The notes under the pieces were generated by a model. It saw nothing but the letters and a program-made list of their open reading frames with translations, ran no database searches and was not told the DNA's origin. This document shows, one piece after another, positions 10,494 through 21,766 of a DNA stretch of 64,000 nucleotides; positions within the stretch are counted from its first letter, which is position 1, and every line of letters starts with the position of its first letter. Location: the NCBI GenBank assembly GCA_025200525.1, contig CM045761.1:39440190-39504189 (forward strand), given 5' to 3'. Source of the DNA: Camellia lanceoleosa. Lineage: Eukaryota > Streptophyta > Magnoliopsida > Ericales > Theaceae. The translations under genes and the position numbers were made by a program.

Positions 10494-12571
10494 TGTCACG
10501 CCCTCAAAATTTAACCCGAAACATGACATGCATTAATAAAAGGAAAACAGTATATTATTTAAGTCGCCAGAGTAATATGGAATAAAACATCAAATAAATG
10601 CCCTATGGGCTTACATCTTGCCAAGCCAACACTTGGACACAAATTCATGAGTTCTAACTCAAAACAAATAAAGCCTAGGCTTGAAAGTTTACATTGTTCA
10701 AATAAAATAAATAAAAAAAATAAAACAAGTCTTCCAATTCAATTCCTCACAAGCTAAGTCCTTGGAGGTAGTGAACCACCTGTACCTGAAAAATGAAGTT
10801 CCCATATAGGGTGAGCCACAGCCCAATAGAGAAATACTAAACCAAGCATAAGAATTAACTAAAGTATTAGCATCTAATACATGGTTAACACACTATAATC
10901 CAGTTACACTTTTTAAGACATGAATGTCTATATTGCCTATGACACATTGTCTATGGCACATCTTACTTTTCATCTATGGCTCAGAACCTGGCCAAATAAC
11001 TCAACGGGGTTTCATCTTTTATTAACAAGACTTCCAATTCCACAGGAATAACAATTCAAGTTAAACCTAATCATAACAAATACACGAGTTGATATTATAT
11101 CAATCATAATCAATTCACTTCCATACTTCCCAATTGACACATATTTTTGTGCTGTATCAATAAAAACACTTCAATATAAATAAGCACACATAAAAGTGAT
11201 GCTAATGGAGTCCATCCCCTATCTCCTCCCAAACAAAAATCCGGTTTAGAGGTCCATCCCCTATCTTCCCCTAACCCGAGGAGATCATCCGCTATCTCCT
11301 CCAAACAAATCCGGTTTAGAGGTCCATCCCCTATCTTCCCCTAAACCGTGGAGTTCATCCCCTATCTCCTCCAAACATCATGCATATGCAATGAAACATA
11401 CAAATTGCCATATGCAACACACAATCAATACAAGTAATGTTCTGTATTAATTCAACAGTCAACATATGTGACTTAATTCCAGTTATACCTAAGCAGCATG
11501 CAAGGTCTACAACAATCAATGGCTATCCTCCACCGATAGCCCAAAACAGTTATTTCTAAGCGAGAAATAAATATCACAATGTATATACATTATCAAATCC
11601 ACATATGAGTGATTAAATATTCAATTACATCAACCAATCTCAATTTCCCAAATCTCATGAATTTAACCCAATACACAATTCCTTTTAAATTAATTACATG
11701 AATTAATCTATGACAAAACCCTAAGATTTCTCCTGAGAATTACTAAACCACCCTCCCACATACTAGAACACCAACACTTAGGATTAAAAGCATTATACAA
11801 GGAGTAGGAAATCCCTACCTCAAAGCAATGAACCCGATAGAAGAAGATGAAGATGTTTGCCCAAATGTTAAAGTGCTCCAAATCCAACAATGCTCCGATT
11901 AAATGAAAGCCCTCACTCTCCTCTACCTTTTTAATGAAGGAACTAGGTTAGAAACACCCTCTAGATAGATCAAACCCAAGGAAAAGATGAGTTGAGAAAG
12001 AAGAAACTCGGAACTAGGGTTTTTGGATCAAAAATTGTGAAAAAGGACGTTTTAAAACTGCTGCTGCGTTTAAATACTGGACAGGCTCGCTCGAGCGAAG
12101 ACATGGTCGCTCGAGCGACCAGACACAAGAAATACTCGCTCGAGCGAAGAAAAGCTCGCTCGAGCCAAGAACTCGATGCTTCAGGTCTGCAACCCAGAAG
12201 CATGCTCGAGCGACAGAATGCTCGCTCGAGCGAAGAACTCGAAAACATACAGCTCGCTCGCTCGAGCGAAGAAAGCTCTGCTCTCTGGTCTATACTAGAC
12301 GCAATCTCTCGCTCGAGCTAAGAAATCCTGGCTCGAGCCACTAGAAACAAAACTCAACCCTCGCTCGAGCGACCAAACCCTCGCTCGAGCGACCAACTCA
12401 AAAACTGGACAGCAAGATTTGATTTCCGAACCCAACCAACCTGAAACAAACCTGCCCAACACATCCTATAACTCAATTGAGGAATTAGAGAACAACAAAT
12501 ATAACAACAGAATTCGCGGAACGTAAGTCCGGATACAATAATTAAATGGGAAAAAGACCGGGGTCGCTATA
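10494..12571 (-). repeat. 3' LTR of the gypsy element
   Basis: 2078 bp. Read on the minus strand it begins TATAGCGACCCCGG and ends GGGCGTGACA, so its 5' end is TA rather than the usual TG. It contains an array of 12-bp palindromes (12086-12394) and a repeated CTATCTCCTCC / GGTTTAGAGGTCC module at about 11208-11376. Confidence 0.9.
12086..12394. repeat. Array of TCGCTCGAGCGA palindromes
   Basis: The perfect 12-bp palindrome TCGCTCGAGCGA or close variants occurs about ten times in 310 bp, separated by 10-30 bp. The same array is in the 5' LTR (19519-19833, degraded), in the solo LTR at 50156-50482, and, in a looser form, at 52157-52380 in a copia-type element. Confidence 0.85.
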
Positions 12572-12585
12572 ACCTCCCCCCCTTA
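12572..12585 (-). other. Polypurine tract
   Basis: On the minus strand this is AA, a run of eight G, then AGGT, directly before the 3' LTR. It is the expected primer for plus-strand DNA synthesis and fixes the LTR boundary. Confidence 0.85.
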
Positions 12586-12959
12586 AAAGAATTTCGTCCC
12601 CGAAATTAAGCATGAGTTTGTAAAAAAACAAGTTTTTCTTAATTCCCAATGATATATAAAACAATAATCAACAATCTTGACCAATATTGGTCACTACATC
12701 TCTCATTAAGAGGCATCTCACAATATGTATAAACCAACATATATTTCAACCTGCATCAATATTATGCATTATCCCTTTCGATGTTAACAAATTCCATATC
12801 GTATTCAATCTCATGGTATAAACAACACATTACTCCCATTATGTGGCAAGTTTCAACATGTTAACATTCAATCAAACTGTTCTCAATGTTTTCCAACTCA
12901 AGACATATATAAAATTCTCAAGTTCCGCAATATTATATAATCTAAGTACAAGATTCCAA

Positions 12960-14465
12960 ATCAATAAACAAATCCGGATATTTCTCACGGACTTCCAACT
13001 CACGTTCCCAAGTGGCTTCCTCCACTCCGTGATGCTTCCACAGAACTTTCACCAAAGGGATAGTCTTGCCGCATAAAACTTGATCCCGCCTATCCAAAAC
13101 CGGACCGGTCTCTCCTCATCGAGACATCCTCATCAACAACTAATTCGGTCAATCCAACACATGTGACGGATCGCTCATACTTAGGAGCATACTCACATGA
13201 AACACGTCATGAACTCCGGATAAGCTGCGGTGGCAAAGCTAAGCGATAAGCGCCTCGCCAATCCTCTCAAGGATCTCAAAAGGCCCAATGAACCGAGGGG
13301 ACAACTTCCGCTCTTCCCAAATCTCATCAAACCTCGCCTAGGTGATATTTTGAAAGACATGATCACCTACCTCAAACACCAAAGGTCTCCTCCTACGGTC
13401 GGCATAAGATTTCGGCGACTACGTCTTTAACCGACCTCTTACGGATAAGCTCAACTTTCTCCGTGGTTTCCCTCACCAACTCCGGACCCAACAAAGGTCG
13501 TCACCCACCTCGGCCCAACAAACCGGAGATCTACACGATTACGGCCATATAAGGCCTCAAGCGGTGCCATACCGATACTAGATGAAAGCTATTGTTGTAA
13601 GCAAACTCCACTAATGGCAAGTGCTTTTCCCACGACCCATTAAGGTCGAGAACACAACCTCGAAGCATATCCTCCGAGGATCTGAATAATGCCTTTCGGT
13701 GCCCGTCGGTCGAGGATGATAAGCCGTACTAAGGGTCAACTTAGTGCCTAAAGCACTCTGCAAACTCGCCACAACCCGGCAAAGGAAAGCGAGATCTCTA
13801 TGAAACAATCGTCCTTTGGGACCCGTGCAACCTCACTATGTCCCGAACATACAAATCGGCAAGATGATCTACCGAATTTCTAACACGCATAGGAATGAAG
13901 TCTTGTTGACAACCGGTCTACAACCCAAATAGCATCACTACCTCGTGAAGTCTTGGAAGACCCACAACGAAGTCCATAGTGACATGCTCCCACTTCCACT
14001 CGGCAATAGGCAAGGGTTGCAACAAACCGGCGGCCTCGATGTTCGACCTTCACTGGCGACAAGTAAGGCACTTAGATCTGAAGTCGCCACATCTCTCTTC
14101 ATACCCCGCCACCAAAAGCTGGCGGCCCAAATCGATACATCTTAGTACCTCCGGATGCACGGCAAGCCGCGAATGATGAAACCCTCGGAGTATCTCCCCA
14201 TGGCAAGTTTCCGGTCCAAACAGACGATCTCGGTATCCCACGCTCAGGTGGGGATACACCGTCACACCCTCCTCAACCTTCCCATTGGAAATCTTTTCTC
14301 GGGAGATTCTACCTCAAGATCACCCCTCGAGCCTCTAACACTCGAGTCACAAGTGTAGGTCGTGCAACAATCGAAAACAAGGTCAAGACCTCAGCGGATT
14401 CGCCCAAATGCAAATCAAACTCCCCAAGTACCCAACATCTCCCACTCGGGATGGCTATCTTGGCA
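12960..14465 (-). pseudogene. Gypsy integrase with chromodomain-like tail, broken
   Basis: This follows the RT-RNase H frame in the same element. No long frame survives, but pieces are recognisable on the minus strand. Near 13690-13790 there is an integrase core fragment containing SLQSALGTKLTLSTAYHP, the conserved stretch before the target-DNA region. At 12965-13117 a clean segment contains VLDRRDQVL and VKVLWKHHGVEEATWE, the usual C-terminal tail of Tekay/Del-type chromoviruses. Integrase inserts the cDNA into host chromatin and the tail guides targeting. Many small indels separate the pieces and I cannot place a complete D,D,E triad. Several indels lie where related elements have CTG or CAG, as in the 5' LTR, so part of the damage may be a sequence error. 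Confidence 0.75.
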
Positions 14466-14468
14466 ACG

Positions 14469-15506
14469 TCACCAACAGATTTTTACGCTAAGGGCATCGG
14501 CCACAACATTGGCCTTCCCTGGATGATAGTGCAACTTGAAGTCATAATCCTCAATGAACTCCATCCACCTCCTCTGCCTCAAATTCAAGTCCTTCTGAGT
14601 GAACAAATATTTTAAACTCTTATGGTCGGAGAATACCTCAAATTTCTCACCATACAAATAATGTCTCCAAATTTTTAGGGCAAATATCACAGCTGCTAGC
14701 TCTAGATCATGCGTAGGGTAATTCTTCTCGTGAATTTTCAACTGACGTGAGCCATAGGCAACCACTTTCCCCTCTTGCATCAACACACAACCCAGACCCT
14801 CTCGTGAGGCGTCACAGTAAACTGAATAACCCAACCCTCTCTCCGGAATAATCAAAACCGGAGCGGTGGTCAATCTAACTTTCAACTCCTGAAATGACCT
14901 TTCACAAGTCTCACTCCAAACAAATTTAACTCCCTTCCGAGTCAATCTAGTCAACGGTGAAGCTAACCTGGAGAAATCCTTCACAAACCGACGGTAATAC
15001 CCAGCTAATCCCAGAAAACTGCGGATCTCAAATACACTCTTAGGTTGTGCCCAATCTTGCACTGCCTCCGTCTTGGATGTATCAACAGACACCCCCTTCC
15101 CGGAAACTACATGGCCTAAGAACTTCACCTCTTCTAGCCAGAACTCACACTTCCCAAACTTAGCATAAAGCTTATGGGTTCTAAGTAATTCTAGCACCAC
15201 TCTCAAGTGTTCCTCGTGCTCTTCCTCTGAAGGTGAATAAATCAAAATGTCGTCCACGAAGACGACCACAAAACGATCCAAAAATGCTCGGAAGATCCGG
15301 TTCATCAAATCCATAAACACATGTGGTGCATTGGTGAGCCCAAACGGCATCACCAGAAACTCGTAGTGGCCATACCGCGTACGGAATGCCGTCTTTGGAA
15401 TATCCTCCTCCCTGACTCTCAACTGATGATAACCCGATCTCAAGTCTATCTTAGAGAAACAACGAGAACCCTTCAACTGATCGAACAAATCATCTATACG
15501 AGGCAT
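14469..15506 (-). pseudogene. Gypsy reverse transcriptase and RNase H
   Basis: The longest clean frame in the element, 345 residues. Residues 1-180 are reverse transcriptase: [10 protein letters not shown] (first catalytic Asp at 21), MPFGLTNAP (53-61) and the FVDD box (83-86), followed by the connection sequence [12 protein letters not shown] (164-175). RNase H follows: YCDAS (Asp 232), the Glu in HDLELAAV (269), the Asp in FSDHKSL (294) and VVADAL (Asp 337). All four acidic residues of RNase H are present. The enzyme copies element RNA into DNA. The apparent Met start is only an internal residue: upstream the frame is broken at about 15515 and downstream it runs into damaged integrase. I call it a fragment of a Gag-Pol polyprotein rather than an independent gene. 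Confidence 0.9.
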
Positions 15507-15973
15507 CGGTACTTATTCTTAAGTCACCGATTCAACTTCCGTAATCTATACAAAGTCTCAAAGCACCACCTTTCTTTTTAACGAAAAATTTGGCGCTCAC
15601 GGTGAAACACTAGACGGATATAACCCTTATCTAACAACTCGAGTGAATCTTCAATTCAACTAGCTCGGCGGGCAAAAGCGATAAGGTGCTATAGAAATCG
15701 GGCGTCTGGGCACTAAGTCAATAGAGAACTCAATCTCTCGATGCGGTGGTAAATGACGAGATCCTCGGGAAAACGTCCAGTACTCACAAACCACCCTTGG
15801 TAACACAATCGAAGTCTCAACATCCTCACTAATCGCAAGACTAGCAAGTAAACTACTAAGCTCACTCCGCCTCGCGGATCATACCTCGGTGGCAAAACAC
15901 TACCAACCTGTCCCCGAGAAAATGAAAGCGTTCTCCGCTCCATTGTACAACAAGTTACCCTCGGCGGTAGCAA

Positions 15974-16498
15974 TCAATAAATGCCGGTATGATGATAACG
16001 ATCCATACCCAAAATAACATCGAAGCCCTTCATGGGCATCACTACAAAAGAGAAAGGGATTCTATGATCATCGACCTCTATATCACAACCCCTAACACCT
16101 TGTTTCAAAATCAACTCACCCCCAAGAGGCGACACTACACAAATAGGAGATGCTAACTGAGCTAACTCCAACTCCAAAATAGATGCAAATGCAGCAGACA
16201 CAAAGGAATGAGACGCACCCGTATCGATCAATACACTAGCAACTGAATTGCAAAACAAGAAGGTACCTCTAACCACAGATGGAGCTGGTATAAGATCTGT
16301 CTTGATAAAGACATACACGCGCCCAGATGACCTCTGATCAACCTGCGCACCCCTCGGAGCACACGACTGTTGCCCAGATTGGGACGAAGAAGCCCCCTGG
16401 TTGGCCCTCAAGGCCTGAATCGTGGCGGGCATCGACTCGAGTCGCCTCGAACGATGTGCAGGGTGTGCCACCCAAGCTAATGGGCAAAACCTCTTCAT
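15974..16498 (-). pseudogene. Gypsy retroelement aspartic protease region
   Basis: A 174-residue open stretch. Residues 88-100 hold the protease signature VLIDTGASHSFV, with the DTGA active site at about 16214-16225. The segment to residue 170 ends VILGMDRYHH, the usual second conserved block (ILGMDWL in relatives). The protease cleaves the Gag-Pol precursor inside the particle. It lies between the zinc-knuckle segment and reverse transcriptase, as expected for Ty3/gypsy. The frame differs from the neighbouring gag pieces, so the polyprotein is interrupted on both sides. Confidence 0.85.
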
Positions 16499-16537
16499 GT
16501 GCCTGGTGACCGCTTGAAAACAAGAGGACGGTGACCT

Positions 16538-17646
16538 CTACTCGACTCGCTCGAGATCGAGAAGAAGATCTCGCCCTCTGAACTCCTCCCCTCTGAGGAC
16601 AAACTGGAGACTTGTGGCCCAGCTGACCACACTTGAAACAGGTAATGTCTCCCTGACTGCCTTTCCCAGAACTAGCACTCGACACTGGAAAAGTGGATCT
16701 AGAAAAACTACTCTGAGGCTGCTGAGTAGTGAAACCTCTCTGCCTCCTGCCATCACTCTGGCCATCCTGACTCCTCTTGGAGCCTTTACGCCTTTCCTCT
16801 TCTGCATCATAATCTCGGTGTGGTCAGCTGCATCAACCAATCGCCAAATCCCTAATCATAGACCCAACAACTCTCGGATGAGGCCACGCCTCAACTTCTT
16901 CTCAAACTCAATCGTGGCGCTCCTCGGTTGCCACCAACTTCGGTGCAAACACAGACAGACTAGTGAATGCCGCTTCAAACTCGACCTTGATAAACTGTTA
17001 CGCTCAAGATGGCGGGCCGATCTCTCAACTTCTCCTGAACAGCTGGAGACAAGTACTTCTCCTGAAAAGCATCAACAAAAGCCTTCCACGTACCCCCAAT
17101 ACGACCCTTGGTGAACTTCCACCACTGACCCGCATCTCCCTTCAGCTGGAACGATGCCAAGGTCACCTTCAACCCCTCGTCAACGATGCCAAGCATCTCA
17201 AACGTTTTCGTTGTCTGCTCGAGCCATTCGTCTGCCTTAAGCGGCTCGCTAGGATCACCTACAAACACGTCCGGTTGAGACCGGAAGAATTCCCTCTTCA
17301 GAAAAGAAGGCCCTGCATCTGCCACAACTACCTGAGCCTGATTCTGAGCCCTAAGAATGCCCACTGACTCCCTAAAAGCTCCAGCTATCTCTTGGGCCAA
17401 AGCGCCCATACCTTCTTGGCTTCTTGGCTCGCCACATTGGCAGCCAACACCCTCTGAATCGCTTCGGTATCTCCTCCGGTATAGGCATTTCCTGCCTAGC
17501 CTGCCTACCACGCCTACCACGACCTCGTCCTCGTCCTGACATCCTAATGAAGGAAACAAAGACGTTAGCACTCTAAATAATGTGCCAAAACTATAATACT
17601 TGCGTCCTAATACATTGGACAACAATAAATCACACCACGTAAGCAC
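16538..17646 (-). pseudogene. Gypsy gag, capsid and nucleocapsid, broken
   Basis: The upstream frame (16975-17646, 223 residues) contains a retrotransposon gag domain: FVGDPSEPLKADEWLEQ, the FQLKGDAGQWWKF block and WKAFVDAFQEKYL. A zinc knuckle CFKCGQLGHKSPVC (C-x2-C-x4-H-x4-C) follows at about 16599-16640 in a different frame. Gag forms the virus-like particle and the knuckle binds element RNA. The coding order runs right to left from the 5' LTR at 17941. At least two frame changes lie between the capsid and the knuckle, so it cannot yield a full Gag. The first residues of the upstream frame may be leader rather than protein. Confidence 0.85.
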
Positions 17647-17925
17647 ATAATCACATAAGCACCTACAATTTCATTCTGGATAATAGCGGTCGAGACGTCG
17701 CTAAAGTTCCGGTTGGAAACAACATTGATCAAGTGCCTTTCCAACAAGACATTCAGAGACTCAAGGGTCCAATCAACATCCAGCAACTACATTCCATACC
17801 CACATAGTCACATAAACATGTTATCATATAAGCATGCAATCATTACACTAAGTCTCTATCAAACGAGACGAACCCATTGTGATTCTAATCACTTCCCACG
17901 TACCCAAAGTATTCAAACCCGGTAC

Positions 17926-17937
17926 GCTCTGATACCA
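17926..17937 (-). other. Primer-binding site, initiator Met-tRNA
   Basis: On the minus strand TGGTATCAGAGC, the complement of the 3' end of plant initiator Met-tRNA, three bases inside the 5' LTR. It starts minus-strand cDNA synthesis. Confidence 0.92.
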
Positions 17938-17940
17938 AGT

Positions 17941-20006
17941 TGTCACGCCCTCAAAATTTAACCCGAAACATGACATGCATTAATAAAAGGAAAACAGTAT
18001 ATTATTTAAGTCGCCAGAGTAATATGGAATAAAACATCAAATAAATGCCCTATGGGCTTACATCTTGCCAAGCCAACACTTGGACACAAATTCATGAGTT
18101 CTAACTCAAAACAAATAAAGCCTAGGCTTGAAAGTTTACATTGTTCAAATAAAATAAATAAAAAAAATAAAACAAGTCTTCCAATTCAATTCCTCACAAG
18201 CTAAGTCCTTGGAGGTAGTGAACCACCTGTACCTGAAAAATGAAGTTCCCATATAGGGTGAGCCACAGCCCAATAGAGAAATACTAAACCAAGCATAAGA
18301 ATTAACTAAAGTATTAGCATCTAATACATGGTTAACACACTATAATCCATTACACTTTTTAAGACATGAATGTCTATATTGCCTATGACACATTGTCTAT
18401 GGCACATCTTACTTTTCATCTATGGCTCGAACACGGCCAAATAACTCAACGGGTTTCATCTTTTATTAACAAGACTTCCAATTCCACAGAATAACAATTC
18501 AAGTTAAACCTAATCATAACAAATTCACGAGTTGATATTATATCAATCATAATCATTTCACTTCCATACTTCCCAATTGACACTTATTTTTGTGCTGTAT
18601 CAATAAAAACACTTCAATATAAATAAGCACACATAAAAGTGATGCTAATGGAGTCCATCCTATCTCCTCCCAAACAAAAATCCGGTTTAGAGGTCCATCC
18701 CTATCTTCCCTAAACCGTGGAGTTCATCCCTATCTCCTCCAAACAAATCCGGTTTAGAGGTCCATCCCTATCTTCCCTAAACCGTGGAGTTCATCCCTAT
18801 CTCCTCCAAACATCATGCATATGCAATGAAACATACAAATTGCCATATGCAACACACAATCAATACAAGTAATGTTACGTATTAATTCAACGTCAACATA
18901 TGTGACTTAATTCGATTATACCTAAGCGGCATGCAAGGTCTACAACAATCAATGGCTATCCTCCACGATAGCCCAAAACAGTTATTTCTAAGCGAGAAAT
19001 AAATATCACAATGTATATACATTATCAAATCCACATATGAGTGATTAAATATTCAATTACATCAACCAATCTCAATTTCCCAAATCTCATGAATTTAACC
19101 CAATACACATTTCCCCTTTTTAAATTAATTACATGAATTAATCTATGACAAAACCCTAAGATTTCTCCCAGAATTACTAAACCACCCCCTCCCACATACT
19201 AGAACACCAACACTTAGGATTAAAACGTATACAAGGAGTAGGAAATCCCTACCTCAAAGCAATGAACCCGATAGAAGAAGATGAAGATGTTTGCCCAAAT
19301 GTTAAAGTGCTCCAAATCCAACAATGCTCCGATTAAATGAAAGCCCTCACTCTCCTCTACCTTTTTAATGAAGGAACTAGGTTAGAAACACCCTCTAGAT
19401 AGATCAAACCCAAGGAAAAGATGAGTTGAGAAAGAAGAAACTCGGAACTAGGGTTTTTGGATCAAAAATGTGAAAAAGGACGTTTTAAAACTGCTGCTGC
19501 GTTTAAATACTGGACAGGCTCGCTCGAGCGAAGACATGGTCGCTCGAGCGACCAGACACAAGAAATACTCGCTCGAGCGAAGAAAAGCTCGCTCGAGCCA
19601 AGAACTCGATGCTTCAGTGCGCAGCGAAGCATGCTCGGCGACAGAATGCTCGCCGAGCGAAGAACTCGAAACACTCGGCTTCGCTCGCTCGGCGAAGAAA
19701 GCTTCGCTTCGGCGAAAACACTCGCTCTCGGTCTATACTAGACGCAATCTCTCGCCGAGCTAAGAAATCACGCTCGAGCCACTAGAAACAAAACTCAACC
19801 CTCGCTCGGCGACCAAACCCTCGCTCGGCGACCAACTCAAAAGCGGGCAAGATTTGATTTCCGAACCCAACCAACCTGAAACAAACCTGCCCAACACATC
19901 CTATAACTCAATTGAGGAATTAGAGAACAACAAATATAACAACAGAATTCGCGGAACGTAAGTCCGGATACAATAATTAAATGGGAAAAAGACCGGGGTC
20001 GCTATA
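17941..20006 (-). repeat. 5' LTR of the gypsy element
   Basis: 2066 bp, the partner of 10494-12571. The two LTRs are colinear but differ by many small indels, concentrated at CAG/CTG sites and in the palindrome array (19519-19833), where several CTCGAGCG units read CTCGGCG. LTRs are identical at insertion, so the differences arose later or are errors in the sequence. Confidence 0.9.
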
Positions 20007-20103
20007 ATAGGGACTAATAGTGTAATTAACCCTTATATCTAATTGGAGAAATGTTTGGATGCCCAACCCCTTAAGGGTTGCACACCATATGGAAGGGCAT
20101 ATG

Positions 20104-20780
20104 CAGGGCTGGCTCTGATAGTTTTTGGGCCCAAAATGACCTCCCAATAAAGGATCGTTTATATGTTTTAAAATTTTTTTTTTACAATAAAATTACTTAT
20201 ATATATAACAAAGTTTAACGAGAAAAATAACCAAAATAATCTAAACTCAAATATTAAATAAAAAGTACACAAATTATAATAAAATATCGCTTAAACACCA
20301 CAATTCTCACATTTCAAGTTGCAAAATTGCTAATCAAACTTGCATAATTCAACTTATCAACTAAATATTTTTCAATGGCTGCAATTTACTAATCCATTTA
20401 ATCTTTATTGTGACATAGGTAAGATATTTTAAATTTGCTTTTTTTCTCTCTAGAAACAATTATAATTGGCATAATTAATTGTATTTTGAACACAATTTAT
20501 AAATTTAAAACAATCATCCATTAATTTCAAATAATTCATCAAATCAATAGGCTTTTCAATTTTTTTAGAGTAAAAACAATCATTTATTAGTTTTAAATAA
20601 TTCATCACATTAACCATTTATTAGTTTTGAATTTTCATCAAATTTTGTCGAAACCTTTTAATTTTAGATTTCTTTTATGAACTAGTATAATAGCTAAAAA
20701 TATTTTGGGGCCTTTTTTTTTAATCAATTTCCGGGGCCCAAAGCCACGGTTTTGCCGGCGTTGGGCCAAAGCCGGCCTTG
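20104..20780. mobile_element. Non-autonomous hAT-like element
   Basis: Ends CAGGGCTGGCTCTGA and, from the right, CAAGGCCGGCTTTGG are imperfect inverted repeats. The 8-bp direct repeat GGCATATG flanks the unit (20096-20103 and 20781-20788), the duplication size of hAT transposons. The interior is AT-rich without coding sequence. Confidence 0.8.
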
Positions 20781-20799
20781 GGCATATGTAATTTGATTA

Positions 20800-21150
20800 A
20801 GTTCTCACAAATACACGTAAACTACTTCACAAAATTACACAATTTAAACACAAATTCATATAAGCTAACTCATAAAAATTTGAGATTTCACAATTTGGCA
20901 TAAATTCTCACAAACATACTCAGGTCACCTCACAAAATGATATAATTTAAACACAAATTCATGTAAGTTAACTTATAAAAATTTGAGAAATCACAAGTTG
21001 ATATAAGTTTTCACAAATATACATAAATCACCTCATAAAATTACACAATTTAACACCTCACAAAATTATGCAACTTAACACTAATTTGCGTAAGTTAATC
21101 CATAAAATGTGTTGTAAATTCTCACAAAAATATATAACTTAAGTCAGAAA
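20800..21150. repeat. Degenerate tandem repeat of about 115 bp
   Basis: About three units built on TTCTCACAAATA, CACCTCACAAAATTACACAATTT and ACACAAATTCATGTAAG. The units have decayed and no gene is present. Confidence 0.65.
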
Positions 21151-21434
21151 AATATATAAGTAAAAGGCCTTACACACTCAAAAATTATCCATCTAGTTCA
21201 ATCCATCCAAACAAATATGACATTTGCAAACAATACCATATATTACTTCAAAACTTTTTAAACACCCGACTTTCTAATAAGGCATTATGATGTACCAACA
21301 AACAATTAATACAAAATTTTGTATATAAATTGATTTGGCTCAATGTGAACATTTTTTGGTTAAAAATAAAGATGTTAAATTTTAACTTTAAAACAAAATA
21401 TCCACAAAGATCATTTTTATTTACAAAAATAGTA

Positions 21435-21766
21435 GGGTAAATTACCTAACCTCACTTAGAGTTAAAAAAAGTACATTAAGCCCCACAAGTTTGATATAAT
21501 TACATTTGGCACTCTTAATGTTTTAATTCAAATAGCACTTTGCTCCTTTGTCATCATAAATTCATTAGTCGTTTGGATGAGAAAATGATAATGTCATTTT
21601 TTTTACACTGAAATGTATAATTTGCCTTATTTATCTCTATATTTACACACGTCAGTATTATTTTTGGTTATTTTAGTCTTATTAAAAGAGATAGATATAT
21701 AAAAAAAAAGTTGTGGAGCTTATTGTATTTTTAAAAAACCTCAAAGGCGGTCAATATAAGTTACCT
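21435..21766. mobile_element. MITE, Mutator-type candidate
   Basis: Left end GGGTAAATTACCTAACCTC, right end ...GTCAATATAAGTTACCT. A perfect 9-bp duplication AAAATAGTA flanks it at 21426-21434 and 21767-21775. The end sequence resembles the MITEs at 8573 and 9890. Non-coding. Confidence 0.75.

Larger units (their letters stand above)
10494..20006 (-). mobile_element. Complete Ty3/gypsy retrotransposon, chromovirus-like
   Basis: A full element with two LTRs (10494-12571 and 17941-20006), read on the minus strand. The target-site duplication ATAGG lies at 10489-10493 and 20007-20011. The primer-binding site (17926-17937, complementary strand TGGTATCAGAGC) matches initiator Met-tRNA and sits three bases from the 5' LTR. 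A G-rich polypurine tract (12572-12585, minus strand) abuts the 3' LTR. The order gag, protease, reverse transcriptase, RNase H, integrase is Ty3/gypsy. The C-terminal integrase tail matches the chromodomain-like tail of Tekay/Del-type elements. It cannot be autonomous because gag, integrase and the junctions are broken. Confidence 0.92.
9890..20032. mobile_element. Long-armed MITE (MULE-like) split by a retrotransposon
   Basis: The left arm starts GGGCAAATTACACAGATAG (9890) and the right arm ends GTGTAATTAACCC (20032). A 9-bp duplication TTATATCTA flanks the pair at 9881-9889 and 20033-20041. The arms (9890-10100 and 10300-10488 plus 20012-20032) are inverted repeats of about 200 bp. Their matching parts include the phrase around CACTTTGGTCCCTGACTTTTC and its complement. 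The element's own length is about 630 bp; the rest is the gypsy element nested at 10494-20006. There is no coding capacity. The 9-bp duplication suggests Mutator-type mobilisation. Confidence 0.8.

Noticed and set aside
12843..14358. Several plus-strand frames of 60-77 residues
   Set aside because: They lie antisense to the gypsy integrase region and have no domain of their own.
16614..17539. Plus-strand frames up to 166 residues
   Set aside because: Antisense shadows of the gypsy gag frame.
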